A DNA stretch of 47,600 bases from RGIG2707 sp045600065 (GTDB lineage Bacteria > Bacillota > Clostridia > Peptostreptococcales > Anaerovoracaceae), in NCBI GenBank assembly GCA_045600065.1, contig JAZRXE010000097.1, positions 1 to 47,600 on the forward strand, in the 5' to 3' direction. Positions 38,334-47,237 of this stretch are shown in pieces. Positions within the stretch are counted from its first letter, which is position 1, and the number at the start of each line of letters is the position of its first letter. Under the pieces are notes generated by a model that had not been told where the DNA came from, ran no database searches, and saw nothing but the letters and a program-made list of their open reading frames with translations. The translations under genes and the position numbers were made by a program.

Positions 38334-41282
38334 TTATTCCACCATCAATTTCAAATACTGCTCCAGGATATCCTGATACTTTCCGTAATCGGCCCAGTTG
38401 CCGGATTCCAGTGCCTTCTGGGCATTGCTGTAGGCCTGGTAGGCGTTCTGTGCCAGCTCCATGATGTCGTCGGTCTCCACTATGCCGGGGATCTCAGTGC
38501 TCTGACCGGGATCCGGCTCATCGGTCTCAGGCTGCTGGGGCTGGGTGGGATTGAGCATTTCCTCTGCCATCTGGTGTCCTGTCACTATGGGGTATTCGGT
38601 GGTAAGCGGGTCTCCCGCGCCCTTTCCGAACAGGGAATCCAGGGCCTCTGCAAGGGTGGGCTCGTAGGCCACATCCTCGCCGTAGAAGGCCACGACTCTC
38701 TTGACCTCGGGCAGACTGCCTGTGGATGCCTCAAGGTAGATGGGCTCCACATAGAACAGGGAATTTTCCACGGGGATCACGAAGATGTTGCCGCGCAGGT
38801 AGCTTGATCCGGAGTTGTTCCACAGGGAGAATTCCTTGGAGATCTCAGCATCCTGGTTGATCTGAGCCTCGATCTGGGCGGGGCCGTAAATGATCCTGTC
38901 CTTGGGCATGCGGTAAAGCACCAGCTTGCCGTACTTGTCTCCGTCCTGACGGGCCACCAGCAGACCGGTCATATTGGACTTGCCGTGGGGCGTGTAGGGA
39001 ATGGAGCTTACGAATTCGGCCTCGGATTCTCCGGGCAGCTTCATGATGAAGTAGTTGGGAGTCATCTGCTTGGTCGCCTGACCGTACTGCTCGGAGCTGA
39101 TATCCCACTGGTCCTCGGACTGGTAGAATACCTCCACATTGGTCATGTGATACTTGGTATAGACATAGGCCTGAATGTTGAACAGCTCGTTGGGGTACTG
39201 AATGTGAGCCTGCAGGCTGTCGGGCATGGCGCTCATGCGCTTGAACAGGCCCGGATATATCTTGTCCAGAGTCATAATCAGAGGATCGGACTCGTCGCAG
39301 ATGTAAAAGTCCGCGTCGCCGTTGTAGGCGTCAACTATTACCTTTACGGAATTGCGTACGTAGTTGATTCCGTAGAAATTCTCGTAGGGCTCGGAATAGG
39401 GGAAGTTTTCGCTCTGTGTATAGGCATCGATTATCCAGTAGAGTCTGCCGCCGTCTGCCACCACGCAGGGATCCTCGTCGTAGACCAGGAAGGGCGCGAT
39501 CTTCTGCACTCTGGTCATGATGTTTCTGTAAACATGTATCCTTGAATCGCTGTTGATGTTGGTGGAGATCAGCATTTTCATGCTGCGGGCCTTAAGGGCA
39601 AAAAGCACCCTGTTGAGCGGGGTCAGCTCTATGCCGCCTGTCCCCTGATACGCACAGTAGACATTGGATTCGCCGCTGGGGTAGTCGAACTCGGATTCGC
39701 CGGTATTGGTGATGATATAGCTGTCGGTAAGCTCGCCGTAGTAGATCTCGGGCCGCTCAATGGTGATCTCGGGCACCTCGGATACCGGGGGAATGGAGTC
39801 TATGAGCATTGCGGGCTGGCCGCTGCTTGTGACCCTGTCCACCCTGGAAAGGGTGATTCCGTAGCCGTGGGTGTACTTAAGGTGCTTGATGAGCCAGGAA
39901 TCCTCTATGCGCTTGGCGTCGATCTCTCTTGCGGAAAGGAAGACCTGTGTATACTCGTCGTTTACATAGTAACGGTCTACGTCTACATCGTTGAAGCTGT
40001 AGTAGGAACGAATGGACTGGGTCTGGTTGTAGAACTGCTCCGCGGGATCGAAGTCATTGATCCTGATGTTGGAGAATGTCTCCATATTGTTGAGCACATC
40101 GAACTTGGAAATGGAGCCCTCGGCTGTAAAATCCTTGACCTCGATATCCTGCAGATTGTAGGCAAGACGGGTGAAGGTGATGTTGTTCTGCAGGTATTTG
40201 CTCTCCTTGTTGAGCTCGTCGGGGGCTACTATAAAGTCCTGAACGGCTGTAGCGGCAAAAGCTCCGACAACGGATATGATCACCATCAGCGCCGGGAAGA
40301 GTATGGCCAGCTTAAAGCTGCGGCGCTTGATCGCAAGCACCAGGGCAATGGCTGCGCATACGGAAAGAACCATCATGGCTCTGTATATGTTCAGGGTGAC
40401 GTTTATATCCGTGTAGCCTGCTCCGTAGGCAACGCCTGTGCCGCCGTAGAGCATGCTGAACTGTCTGAAATAAAAGTCTGCCGCTATGCACAGGAAGAGC
40501 AGCACGCCCAGTATACAGACCTCGTTGCCTGCTACATGGACCAGGGCGCCGAGCTTAACCTTAAGCTCGGCCTGTTCTCTGCGTCTTTCCTCTCTGCGCT
40601 TCCGGGCATTGGAATTCTGCGCGCGGAAGAATCCGCTGACAGCGTCTCCCATGGCGCTTCTGCCCATTCTGGGCTCGTCCTCGAAATCCGCTTCGTATTC
40701 ATAGCTGCCGTCAGCTCCGGGCTGAGCCTCTTCTCCGGGAGAAGAGAAGCCCATCAGAAGCAGGTAGAACAGGGCGACCATGACGCACATGGCCACGATT
40801 GCCGCAATGGCTCCGGAGGCTATTCCGCCGAGGAAATCCATCTTGAACATGTAAAAGCTTATGTCCTTGTTGAACAGAGGATCCGCGATTCCGAAATCCG
40901 TAGCGTTGAAATACTGCAGGATCTGGAACCACAGCTTGTCTGTTATCAGCAGCGCGGAAAGAACGCCGAACACCGCGGACATCAGCCATGTCAGCCTTCT
41001 GACACTCTTTTTTGCTTCTTCGTCGTCGATCACCATGCCGCTGCGCTTCAGGTAATCGCGCTTGATGCTGCCCAGCAGCACCACCGACACCAGCGTGCCG
41101 ATCAGGAAGGCCGGTATGCCCAGCTTGAGCTTGGTCATAAGCTCGGTGAAGAATACCGAAAGATATCCCATGTTATCGAACCAGATGATATCTGTTATGA
41201 CATCATCCAGACATATTACCAGTCCGACTGCGAGCAGCAGGACCAGCAAAATGATTTTAAGGCTGCTGCCTTCTTTTTTCAT
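38334..41282 (-). CDS. UPF0182 family large membrane protein
   Basis: A 982-residue member of UPF0182 (COG1615), of unknown function and found in actinobacteria, cyanobacteria and some Firmicutes. About seven membrane spans lie in the first 365 residues (for example LKIILLVLLLAVGLVICL, IPAFLIGTLVSVVLLGSI, AIAAIVAMCVMVALFYLLL). A cytosolic acidic/Arg-rich loop (about 180-240) interrupts them. The rest (about 370-980) is a large extracytoplasmic domain with family motifs such as YTHGYGITLSRVDRV and PYTPHGKSNMTG, then an acidic Pro-rich tail. It starts 15 bp after the zinc-ribbon gene and runs directly into glutamine synthetase. Confidence 0.93.
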   Translation of the reverse strand: MKKEGSSLKIILLVLLLAVGLVICLDDVITDIIWFDNMGYLSVFFTELMTKLKLGIPAFLIGTLVSVVLLGSIKRDYLKRSGMVIDDEEAKKSVRRLTWLMSAVFGVLSALLITDKLWFQILQYFNATDFGIADPLFNKDISFYMFKMDFLGGIASGAIAAIVAMCVMVALFYLLLMGFSSPGEEAQPGADGSYEYEADFEDEPRMGRSAMGDAVSGFFRAQNSNARKRREERRREQAELKVKLGALVHVAGNEVCILGVLLFLCIAADFYFRQFSMLYGGTGVAYGAGYTDINVTLNIYRAMMVLSVCAAIALVLAIKRRSFKLAILFPALMVIISVVGAFAATAVQDFIVAPDELNKESKYLQNNITFTRLAYNLQDIEVKDFTAEGSISKFDVLNNMETFSNIRINDFDPAEQFYNQTQSIRSYYSFNDVDVDRYYVNDEYTQVFLSAREIDAKRIEDSWLIKHLKYTHGYGITLSRVDRVTSSGQPAMLIDSIPPVSEVPEITIERPEIYYGELTDSYIITNTGESEFDYPSGESNVYCAYQGTGGIELTPLNRVLFALKARSMKMLISTNINSDSRIHVYRNIMTRVQKIAPFLVYDEDPCVVADGGRLYWIIDAYTQSENFPYSEPYENFYGINYVRNSVKVIVDAYNGDADFYICDESDPLIMTLDKIYPGLFKRMSAMPDSLQAHIQYPNELFNIQAYVYTKYHMTNVEVFYQSEDQWDISSEQYGQATKQMTPNYFIMKLPGESEAEFVSSIPYTPHGKSNMTGLLVARQDGDKYGKLVLYRMPKDRIIYGPAQIEAQINQDAEISKEFSLWNNSGSSYLRGNIFVIPVENSLFYVEPIYLEASTGSLPEVKRVVAFYGEDVAYEPTLAEALDSLFGKGAGDPLTTEYPIVTGHQMAEEMLNPTQPQQPETDEPDPGQSTEIPGIVETDDIMELAQNAYQAYSNAQKALESGNWADYGKYQDILEQYLKLMVE

Positions 41283-41297
41283 TTGCGTCTCTCCCGA

Positions 41298-44200
41298 CTA
41301 CTGAATCTCTACATATTCTGCTATCTTATATTCGTCGCCGACCTTCTCCAGCTTGTATAAATACTTGCTGTTGCCGGCGCCGGTCTTTCCGTTTTCCTTA
41401 ATGCTTATAGCTTCGCGGACGAAGATGTATGCTCCGCCGTCGAAGAGCCTGATCTCACCCAGCTCCAGGGTCTTGAAGCGCTGCTCCACCTGACCGATCT
41501 TTTCGTAGGCTACGGCGCTTCTGTATGCGCCGCGGTCAGCCTTAAGATACTTAAGGCAGCTGTCGTCTGCGTTATTTACATAATCGATCCAGGTGCTGTT
41601 GTAGCCTATCATTGTGGTGTAGATCGAGGTCTTGGTCTGAGCATCCTCGCATACGGGCATGTCTGCCAGTCCGTCAACCGGATAGCTTTGTCCGGGATCG
41701 TAGGCCAGCTGGCTGCTCCTGCTTATGCTCTTGATGTTCTTGCCGTATTCCTCTGCTATGGCGTCAAGATCCACTCCGTCCTCGGGCACATCGGATATAG
41801 GCGCTGCTTCGCCGGAAAAACGGCTCATAAAGCCCTCTGCCTGGTTCTTTATCCAGGCTGCGCCTTCTGATGCGGCGTCTGTCAGAGCCTGGTTGAACTG
41901 GGTGATGGTATGGGTGAACTCTGCCTCGGGGGCGAACTTGCCTGCTGCTGCGCATACTGCCTCAAACAGGCCGAGGATGACCAGCAGCGCGATCAGGAAG
42001 CCTGCCACGGGGCTGGTTCTCTTTCTTCTGCGGCGTTTTTTTGCGGCGGATTTGGCTTTCTTATCTCCGGACTGACCGGACTTTTTCTTGAACAAGCCCT
42101 TTTGTGTCTTGACCTCTTTTGTGTCGGTGGACGCCTGCTGGCGTTCAAATGCCTTTATGAGATCCATTTCCTCTTCGCCGTCATCAGCGCGGTCTTCTGC
42201 GAGAGTTTCCGCTTCTTCGGCGCTTTCTTCGGATGTCTGGGGATCTTCGTCAAAGATGTCGGAAATATCGACGATCTCAATGTCTCCGGGCTGCTCAAGG
42301 ACGGGTGCGGGGCCCTGGTTTGCGGATTCTCTGTCGTAAATGACAGCTGTCTGTCCCGCTTCCATTGCCGCCCGCTGTACGCGCTCGGTCTCTTCAGCCT
42401 GCTGTTTGAGCTTAAGCGCTGCAGCTGCTGCGCCCGCCGCGGCGGCTGCCTTGCGCAGTTCATCTTCCAGATTCTGCTTTGCTATGCGCTTGGCCTCTTC
42501 TTCCTCCTGAGCAAGGCGGCGGGCTTCCTCTTCCTGCTGTGCAAGAAGCTGGGCCTGACGTTCTTCTTCCTCTCTCTGGAGCTGGGCAAGACGCTGGACC
42601 TCTGCCGCTCTGCGTTCTTCCTCTAATCTCTGCTGAGCAAGGCGTTCTTCCTCTAATCTCTGCTGGGCGAGGCGCTGCTCTTCCTCCTGAGCAAGACGGC
42701 GGGCTTCCTCTTCCTGCTGTGCAAGGAGCTGGGCCTGTCGTTCTTCTTCCTCTCTCTGAAGCTGGGCAAGACGCTGGGCCTCTGCCGCTCTGCGTTCTTC
42801 CTCTAATCTCTGCTGAGCAAGGCGTTCTTCTTCTAATCTCTGCTGAGCAAGGCGCTGCTCTTCCTCCTGAGCAAGACGGCGGGCTTCCTCTTCCTGCTGT
42901 GCAAGAAGCTGGGCCTGACGTTCTTCTTCCTCTCTCTGGAGCTGAGCAAGACGCTGGGCCTCTGCCGCTCTGCGCTCTTCTTCTAATTTCTGCTGAGCCA
43001 GGCGCTCTTCCTCTAACCTCTGCTGGGCAAGGCGCTGTTCTTCCTCCTGAGCAAGACGGCGGGCTTCCTCTTCCTGCTGTGCAAGGAGCAGGGCCTGACG
43101 CTCTTCTTCCTCTCTCTGGAGCTGAGCAAGACGCTGGGCGTCTGCCGCTCTGCGCTCTTCTTCCTCTAACCTCTGCTGGGCAAGGCGCTGTGCCTCTGCT
43201 GCTCTGCGCTCTTCTTCTAATTTCTGCCGGGCAATACGCTGCTCTTCTTCAAGGGCAAAACGCCTGGCTTCCTCTTGCCGTGCAAGGAGCAGGGCCTGAC
43301 GCTCCTCTTCCTCTCTCTGGATCTGAGCAAGGCGCTGGGCCTCTGCCGCTCTGCGCTCTTCTTCCAATTTCTGCCGGGCAAGGCGCTCCTCTTCTTCCTG
43401 AATAAGACGCCTGGCTTCTTCTTGCCGTGCAAGGTACTGAGACTGACGCTGAGAGCCTGCAGCTCTTATTGCTTCCTCGGCCTTGCGCTGCTGAGCCTGA
43501 CGGGCTTCTTCCGCGGCTCTTTCGCGCTTGAAGAACTCGACGACATCCATTTTTTCTACGGCCTGGGACGCGTCGTTACCGTTCGCAGACTTCCAATCGG
43601 AAGAATCATCTGACTGGCTGCCGAAATATGCCTCTCTTGCCCTTGCCATCTCTTCAAGACGTCGCCTGCGGTCGCTGCGATGCTTTTCGGCAGCAGCCTC
43701 CTTTGCCTTCATCTCGGCGATCTTCATCTCTACGGTATTTCGTGTGAAGGCCTGACTGCCCAGACTCGTGCGAACTTCAGCAAAGGGCGAATCCTCGGGC
43801 TCCACGACCACTGCGGAGGAATTGCTCGCCTTTGCGGCGCTTACAGCAGCAGATGCTGCAGCTGCCGCGGCTGCCGCTGCGGCTACGATCTTTTCCGCCT
43901 CTGCAGTACTCTTTTCTTCTGCGGGGTCTTCTATACGCGGCTGTTCGGCCGGTTCGGGCTCTGCAGCTTCCTCTTCCTGCTCTGCAGGCTGGGTCTTTGC
44001 GGATGCAGGAGTATAGTTCTTGGTATCTTCAAAATTGGGAAGACCTGCCTGCATTTTGCGCATACGCTCGTATTCCTTGTCCAGCAGGGCCTGGAATTCC
44101 TCGTTCTTTTTATAGAAGGTGAAGAACTGCTCGGGTCTTCTTTCGCCGTCTGCGGGAGTCTTCTTTTCGTCGGCTTCTGCCTCGGAAAGCAGCTCCTCCA

Positions 44201-46478
44201 CTGTGAAACTGCCGGAATCCCCGGCTTCGGGTTCTTCTGCTTCGGGTTCTTCTGCTGCGGGAGCGGGGTCTTCTTCCGGCTTAAAGCTTATGGGGGCAAA
44301 GCTTGCTGCCGCGGCCTCTCCTGCTCCGGATTTTCCGCTTGCAAAGCTGTAATACTCCGATGCTCCGGGTATTCCGGTCTTATCTACGGGAGCGGGGGCT
44401 TCTTCCGGCTTAAAGCTTGCAGGTGCAAAGCTTGCTGCCGCGGCTTCTCCCGCTCCGGATTTTCCGCTTGCAAAGCTGTAATATTCCGATGCTCCGGGCA
44501 TTTCGGTTTTGTTTACGGGAGCGGGGGTTTCTTCGGGCTCTGCGCTTGCAGGTTCGTATGCTTCAGGCGCATTGCTTTCTTCGGATTCGAAGCTTGCGGG
44601 TGCTGCGGTTTCTTCGGACTCTGCGCTTACAGGTTCGTATGCCGCAGGCGCGTTGCTTTCTTCGGACTCTGCGCTTGCAGGCTCATAGGCAGCGGGCTCA
44701 TTGCTTTCTTCGGATTCGAAGCCTGCGAGTGCTGCAGTTTCTTCGGACTCTGCGGCCTGTTCCCCGGCGGGATGGGCCTTAAACATCAGCTCATCTTCGG
44801 CTTCATCCGGCTCGCTCTGCGCGGTCTGCTCTACGGCGGAGTGAGCCTTAAACATCAGTTCATCTTCGGCTTCATCCGGCTCGCTCTGCGCGGCCTGCTC
44901 TACGGCGGGATGGGCCTTAAACATCAGCTCATCTTCGGCTTCGTCCGGCTCGCTCTGCGCGGCCTGCTCTATAGCGGGGTGAGCCCTAAACATCAGCTCA
45001 TCTTCAGCTTCGTCCGGCTCGCTCTGCAAAGGCTCAGAAGTACCGTTCTCTTCGAAAAGCTTTTCCTGGCGGAATCTGTTCAGAGCGTCTCTGATTGCTG
45101 CCTCTTTGTATTCAGAAGTATTGCCTGCACCCACGTTTCCCGTCCCGGATAAGGTGGAAGCGGCTGCGGGAAGGCCTATAAACGGCATGGTGTTGATCAG
45201 CGCCGAAAGCTCATCGTTTGCAGCAGCCTCTTCCGGAGCTGCATTTCCGGTCTGCCCGGACACGGCGCTCTCCGCGTCGGGCTCTGCAGCCTGAACGGGA
45301 GATTCGGGTGAGTGGCCCACGGAAGGCTCGGTTCCTTCGAGCTCCTGTGCCTGCTTTATATACTCTCCGAGGCCGTTGTAGCTGAACTGGGACTTGAGCC
45401 AGTCCATATCGGCAGGGATGTCGCTGTCCTCTGCGACCAGCGCCTCGTTTAAGGATGAATCCAGATCAGCGAGATCGAAGCTCTGCGCTGTCGCCGTCTG
45501 TGCTTCTGCCGTCAGTCTCTGTGCTTCATTTTTTGATGCCTCTGCGGCACGTCTCACTGCCTCTATCTCTGCGGCGCGTTTTGCGGCTTCTTCTTCCGCC
45601 GCTGCTCTTGCAGCAGCGTTCCTGGCAGCGCTTTCTGCCAGAAGTCTTTCCGCCTCTGCCCTTGCGGCAGCCTCTGCTGCCCGCCTTTGGGCCTCGATTC
45701 TTGCGGCAGCCTCTGCACGGAGCGCCTCTTCTGCCTGAGAGTTTTCCATGGCAGCTCTGAGCTCGGCGTCCTTTTTTGCAGCCTCGGCAGCTTCGACCCT
45801 TTCGGTCAGCTCAGGGCCAAGGCCGAGAGTGTAGAATTTCGGGTCTTCGCGATAATATTCGGGCATATGCCAGTTGGGCATTGAAGAATCTTCTGTTTCA
45901 ACAGTATCAAATGCTTCAGTGGACCCGACAGCCTCGGCGATTACTTCCGCAGGGCTGCTTTCAATGCTTTCCTCTGCCTGCTGAACGGCGGGCCTGAAAG
46001 TCTCTTCACCGGCAGCTTCATCCGGCTGCATCGCCGCGGAGCGCTGATCGTCCATGTCTGCTGCTGTTTCGGCTGCAGAACCATCGGCCTGCGCTCTGGC
46101 CCGGGCTGCCTCAGCAGCAAGCCTCTCAGATTCCCGCTTGAGCTGGGCAAAAGATCTCTTTGTGCTCTCCGACCTGGCAACGGCATTATTTGCATTTTCC
46201 GGATCCCAGGACATATCATCAGTCCCGACAGATCTGTCCCTTGAAACTGAAGGGGCAGAAGAATTCAAAGCCGAAAAATCCACAGGCTCTTCCAGCCTGG
46301 TCTTATCCACGGCCATTGTATCGTAATCAGGCCAATGCATGCTTATATCCTTAAACTGCTTCGGCTTGGGGAAGTCGTATGTATTCCAGCTGATATCAGC
46401 CTCTCCGGATCTGGTTCCGCACAGCGGGCAAAACTGCCTGTCGCTTGGGAACTCGTAACCGCACACCTTGCACTTCAT
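41298..46478 (-). CDS. giant zinc-ribbon, repeat and coiled-coil protein with one membrane span
   Basis: A 1,726-residue protein. Residues 1-25 are a zinc ribbon (KCKVCGYEF, QFCPLCG). An Ala/Glu/Arg helix (about 230-320), four 23-residue repeats (about 479-571), Ser/Glu/Ala repeats, two 43-residue repeats (about 653-739) and a poly-Ala run follow. A very long Glu/Gln/Arg/Leu/Ala coiled coil (about 985-1345) includes near-identical 60-residue repeats. Basic KKRRRRKR precedes a single membrane span (about 1489-1515), so the first 1,480 residues should be cytosolic. The outside C-terminal 200 residues end in a small domain like the NTF2-like ends of TcaA-type zinc-ribbon proteins. The start at 46478 follows AGGAGG. 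It is first in the operon with UPF0182 and glutamine synthetase. Function unknown; possibly a scaffold. Confidence 0.85.
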   Translation of the reverse strand: MKCKVCGYEFPSDRQFCPLCGTRSGEADISWNTYDFPKPKQFKDISMHWPDYDTMAVDKTRLEEPVDFSALNSSAPSVSRDRSVGTDDMSWDPENANNAVARSESTKRSFAQLKRESERLAAEAARARAQADGSAAETAADMDDQRSAAMQPDEAAGEETFRPAVQQAEESIESSPAEVIAEAVGSTEAFDTVETEDSSMPNWHMPEYYREDPKFYTLGLGPELTERVEAAEAAKKDAELRAAMENSQAEEALRAEAAARIEAQRRAAEAAARAEAERLLAESAARNAAARAAAEEEAAKRAAEIEAVRRAAEASKNEAQRLTAEAQTATAQSFDLADLDSSLNEALVAEDSDIPADMDWLKSQFSYNGLGEYIKQAQELEGTEPSVGHSPESPVQAAEPDAESAVSGQTGNAAPEEAAANDELSALINTMPFIGLPAAASTLSGTGNVGAGNTSEYKEAAIRDALNRFRQEKLFEENGTSEPLQSEPDEAEDELMFRAHPAIEQAAQSEPDEAEDELMFKAHPAVEQAAQSEPDEAEDELMFKAHSAVEQTAQSEPDEAEDELMFKAHPAGEQAAESEETAALAGFESEESNEPAAYEPASAESEESNAPAAYEPVSAESEETAAPASFESEESNAPEAYEPASAEPEETPAPVNKTEMPGASEYYSFASGKSGAGEAAAASFAPASFKPEEAPAPVDKTGIPGASEYYSFASGKSGAGEAAAASFAPISFKPEEDPAPAAEEPEAEEPEAGDSGSFTVEELLSEAEADEKKTPADGERRPEQFFTFYKKNEEFQALLDKEYERMRKMQAGLPNFEDTKNYTPASAKTQPAEQEEEAAEPEPAEQPRIEDPAEEKSTAEAEKIVAAAAAAAAAASAAVSAAKASNSSAVVVEPEDSPFAEVRTSLGSQAFTRNTVEMKIAEMKAKEAAAEKHRSDRRRRLEEMARAREAYFGSQSDDSSDWKSANGNDASQAVEKMDVVEFFKRERAAEEARQAQQRKAEEAIRAAGSQRQSQYLARQEEARRLIQEEEERLARQKLEEERRAAEAQRLAQIQREEEERQALLLARQEEARRFALEEEQRIARQKLEEERRAAEAQRLAQQRLEEEERRAADAQRLAQLQREEEERQALLLAQQEEEARRLAQEEEQRLAQQRLEEERLAQQKLEEERRAAEAQRLAQLQREEEERQAQLLAQQEEEARRLAQEEEQRLAQQRLEEERLAQQRLEEERRAAEAQRLAQLQREEEERQAQLLAQQEEEARRLAQEEEQRLAQQRLEEERLAQQRLEEERRAAEVQRLAQLQREEEERQAQLLAQQEEEARRLAQEEEEAKRIAKQNLEDELRKAAAAAGAAAAALKLKQQAEETERVQRAAMEAGQTAVIYDRESANQGPAPVLEQPGDIEIVDISDIFDEDPQTSEESAEEAETLAEDRADDGEEEMDLIKAFERQQASTDTKEVKTQKGLFKKKSGQSGDKKAKSAAKKRRRRKRTSPVAGFLIALLVILGLFEAVCAAAGKFAPEAEFTHTITQFNQALTDAASEGAAWIKNQAEGFMSRFSGEAAPISDVPEDGVDLDAIAEEYGKNIKSISRSSQLAYDPGQSYPVDGLADMPVCEDAQTKTSIYTTMIGYNSTWIDYVNNADDSCLKYLKADRGAYRSAVAYEKIGQVEQRFKTLELGEIRLFDGGAYIFVREAISIKENGKTGAGNSKYLYKLEKVGDEYKIAEYVEIQ
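42505..43150 (-). repeat. 180-bp tandem repeats in the coiled-coil coding region
   Basis: The block GGGCTTCCTCTTCCTGCTGT recurs at 42521, 42701, 42881 and 43061, exactly 180 bp apart. This encodes 60-residue coiled-coil units. Copies are nearly identical and then decay to the right (43100-43420), where shorter related heptad-rich units continue. Confidence 0.9.
44262..44520 (-). repeat. two 129-bp tandem repeats in the same gene
   Basis: GGCTTAAAGCTT recurs at 44278 and 44407, 129 bp apart. The encoded 43-residue units contain ASEYYSFASGKSGAGEAAAA. Confidence 0.85.
44766..45041 (-). repeat. four 69-bp tandem repeats in the same gene
   Basis: AAACATCAG recurs at 44781, 44850, 44919 and 44988, each 69 bp apart. 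The encoded 23-residue units read SEPDEAEDELMFKAHPAVEQ with small changes. Confidence 0.9.
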
Positions 46479-46512
46479 CAGCAATCCTCCTGTAAATAAA
46501 TTAATCCAATTT

Positions 46513-46541
46513 ATTATAGAATAATTCTGCCTGCTAAGCAA
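46513..46541 (-). promoter_or_regulatory. promoter of the zinc-ribbon/UPF0182/glutamine synthetase operon
   Basis: Minus-strand -35 TTGCTT (46536-46541), 17-bp spacer, -10 TATAAT (46513-46518). It begins directly after the terminator of the preceding gene. Confidence 0.75.
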
Positions 46542-46580
46542 CAAAAAACAGGTAGGCTTTATGCAATTTACACTACCTGT
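46541..46580 (-). terminator. terminator of the 188-residue gene
   Basis: ACAGGTAG (46548-46555) pairs with CTACCTGT (46573-46580). On the minus strand the stem is followed by TTTTTTGT. It separates this gene from the zinc-ribbon operon. Confidence 0.75.
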
Positions 46581-46670
46581 TTCTGATATTCGAATAATAT
46601 TCGGCAATACGCCTATGCCTTTTATTCTAAGGCTTACGGGTTTTTTCACAAAAAAGCATCCCCGGGCGGA

Positions 46671-47237
46671 CTATTGCCCGGCAGAGCGATTATACTCAGC
46701 GGCCCGCTGAATCAGCTTCTGCTCCAAAAATGCCTCGTATTTTCTGTCGATAAGCCTGTAGGCCGGCTTTTCCTCCTGACGGTAAGCCGGGGAGTGATGC
46801 ACAGGCCCGCCGCCTGCAGCCTTGTATTCAACCATAAAGGCATTCCATTGCTCCGGGCCAAAAGACAGCATACCGGCTGTGCAAAACTGCTCCGCAGAGT
46901 TCAGATACTGCTCAAAAAGGGCATCCTGTGCCCGTCTGTCCCGGGGCTCTCCTGCAGTCAGCAAAAAAGCCTCAAACAGATCCTCGGGGGCAAGCCCCGC
47001 CTTCTTGCAGGCCCCTATATCCACCCGGCTGTACTCGTCGCAAACAGGCTCCAGAAGCTGACCGGAATTCTCCGGGGTACGCTCCCATTCGGATTTGAGC
47101 ATGGCAAAAGCAGCGGCTTCATCCTCCAGCAGATGCTCCGCGCCGTAGGCAGCCTGATAGCAAAGCTTCAAAAGATCCTGAGCCTGCATCGCGGGGTGAC
47201 CGAAGGCCTGAATGAGCAAATACTTATCTATGGACAT
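46671..47237 (-). CDS. conserved-looking protein of unknown function
   Basis: A 188-residue soluble protein without signal or membrane span. It contains GAEHLLEDEAAAFAMLKSEW near residue 32, EPVCDEYSRVDIGACKKAGL near 62 and HHSPAYRQEEKPAYRLIDRK near 146. The His-His and acidic/aromatic blocks look like conserved functional sites, and I have an impression of related hypothetical proteins in Firmicutes, but I cannot name the family. The start has a good AGGAGG site. It has its own terminator, so it is a single-gene unit. Confidence 0.75.
   Translation of the reverse strand: MSIDKYLLIQAFGHPAMQAQDLLKLCYQAAYGAEHLLEDEAAAFAMLKSEWERTPENSGQLLEPVCDEYSRVDIGACKKAGLAPEDLFEAFLLTAGEPRDRRAQDALFEQYLNSAEQFCTAGMLSFGPEQWNAFMVEYKAAGGGPVHHSPAYRQEEKPAYRLIDRKYEAFLEQKLIQRAAEYNRSAGQ

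Noticed and set aside
42505..45041. Tandem repeats considered as a CRISPR array
   Set aside because: The units are contiguous, in frame and lack unique spacers; they encode protein repeats.
42479..45152. Long plus-strand open frames opposite the zinc-ribbon gene (308 and 490 residues)
   Set aside because: They are shadows of the repeated Glu/Gln/Arg-rich minus-strand code; their sequences are low-complexity Leu/Pro/Ala or Cys/Gly/Phe repeats without ribosome sites.
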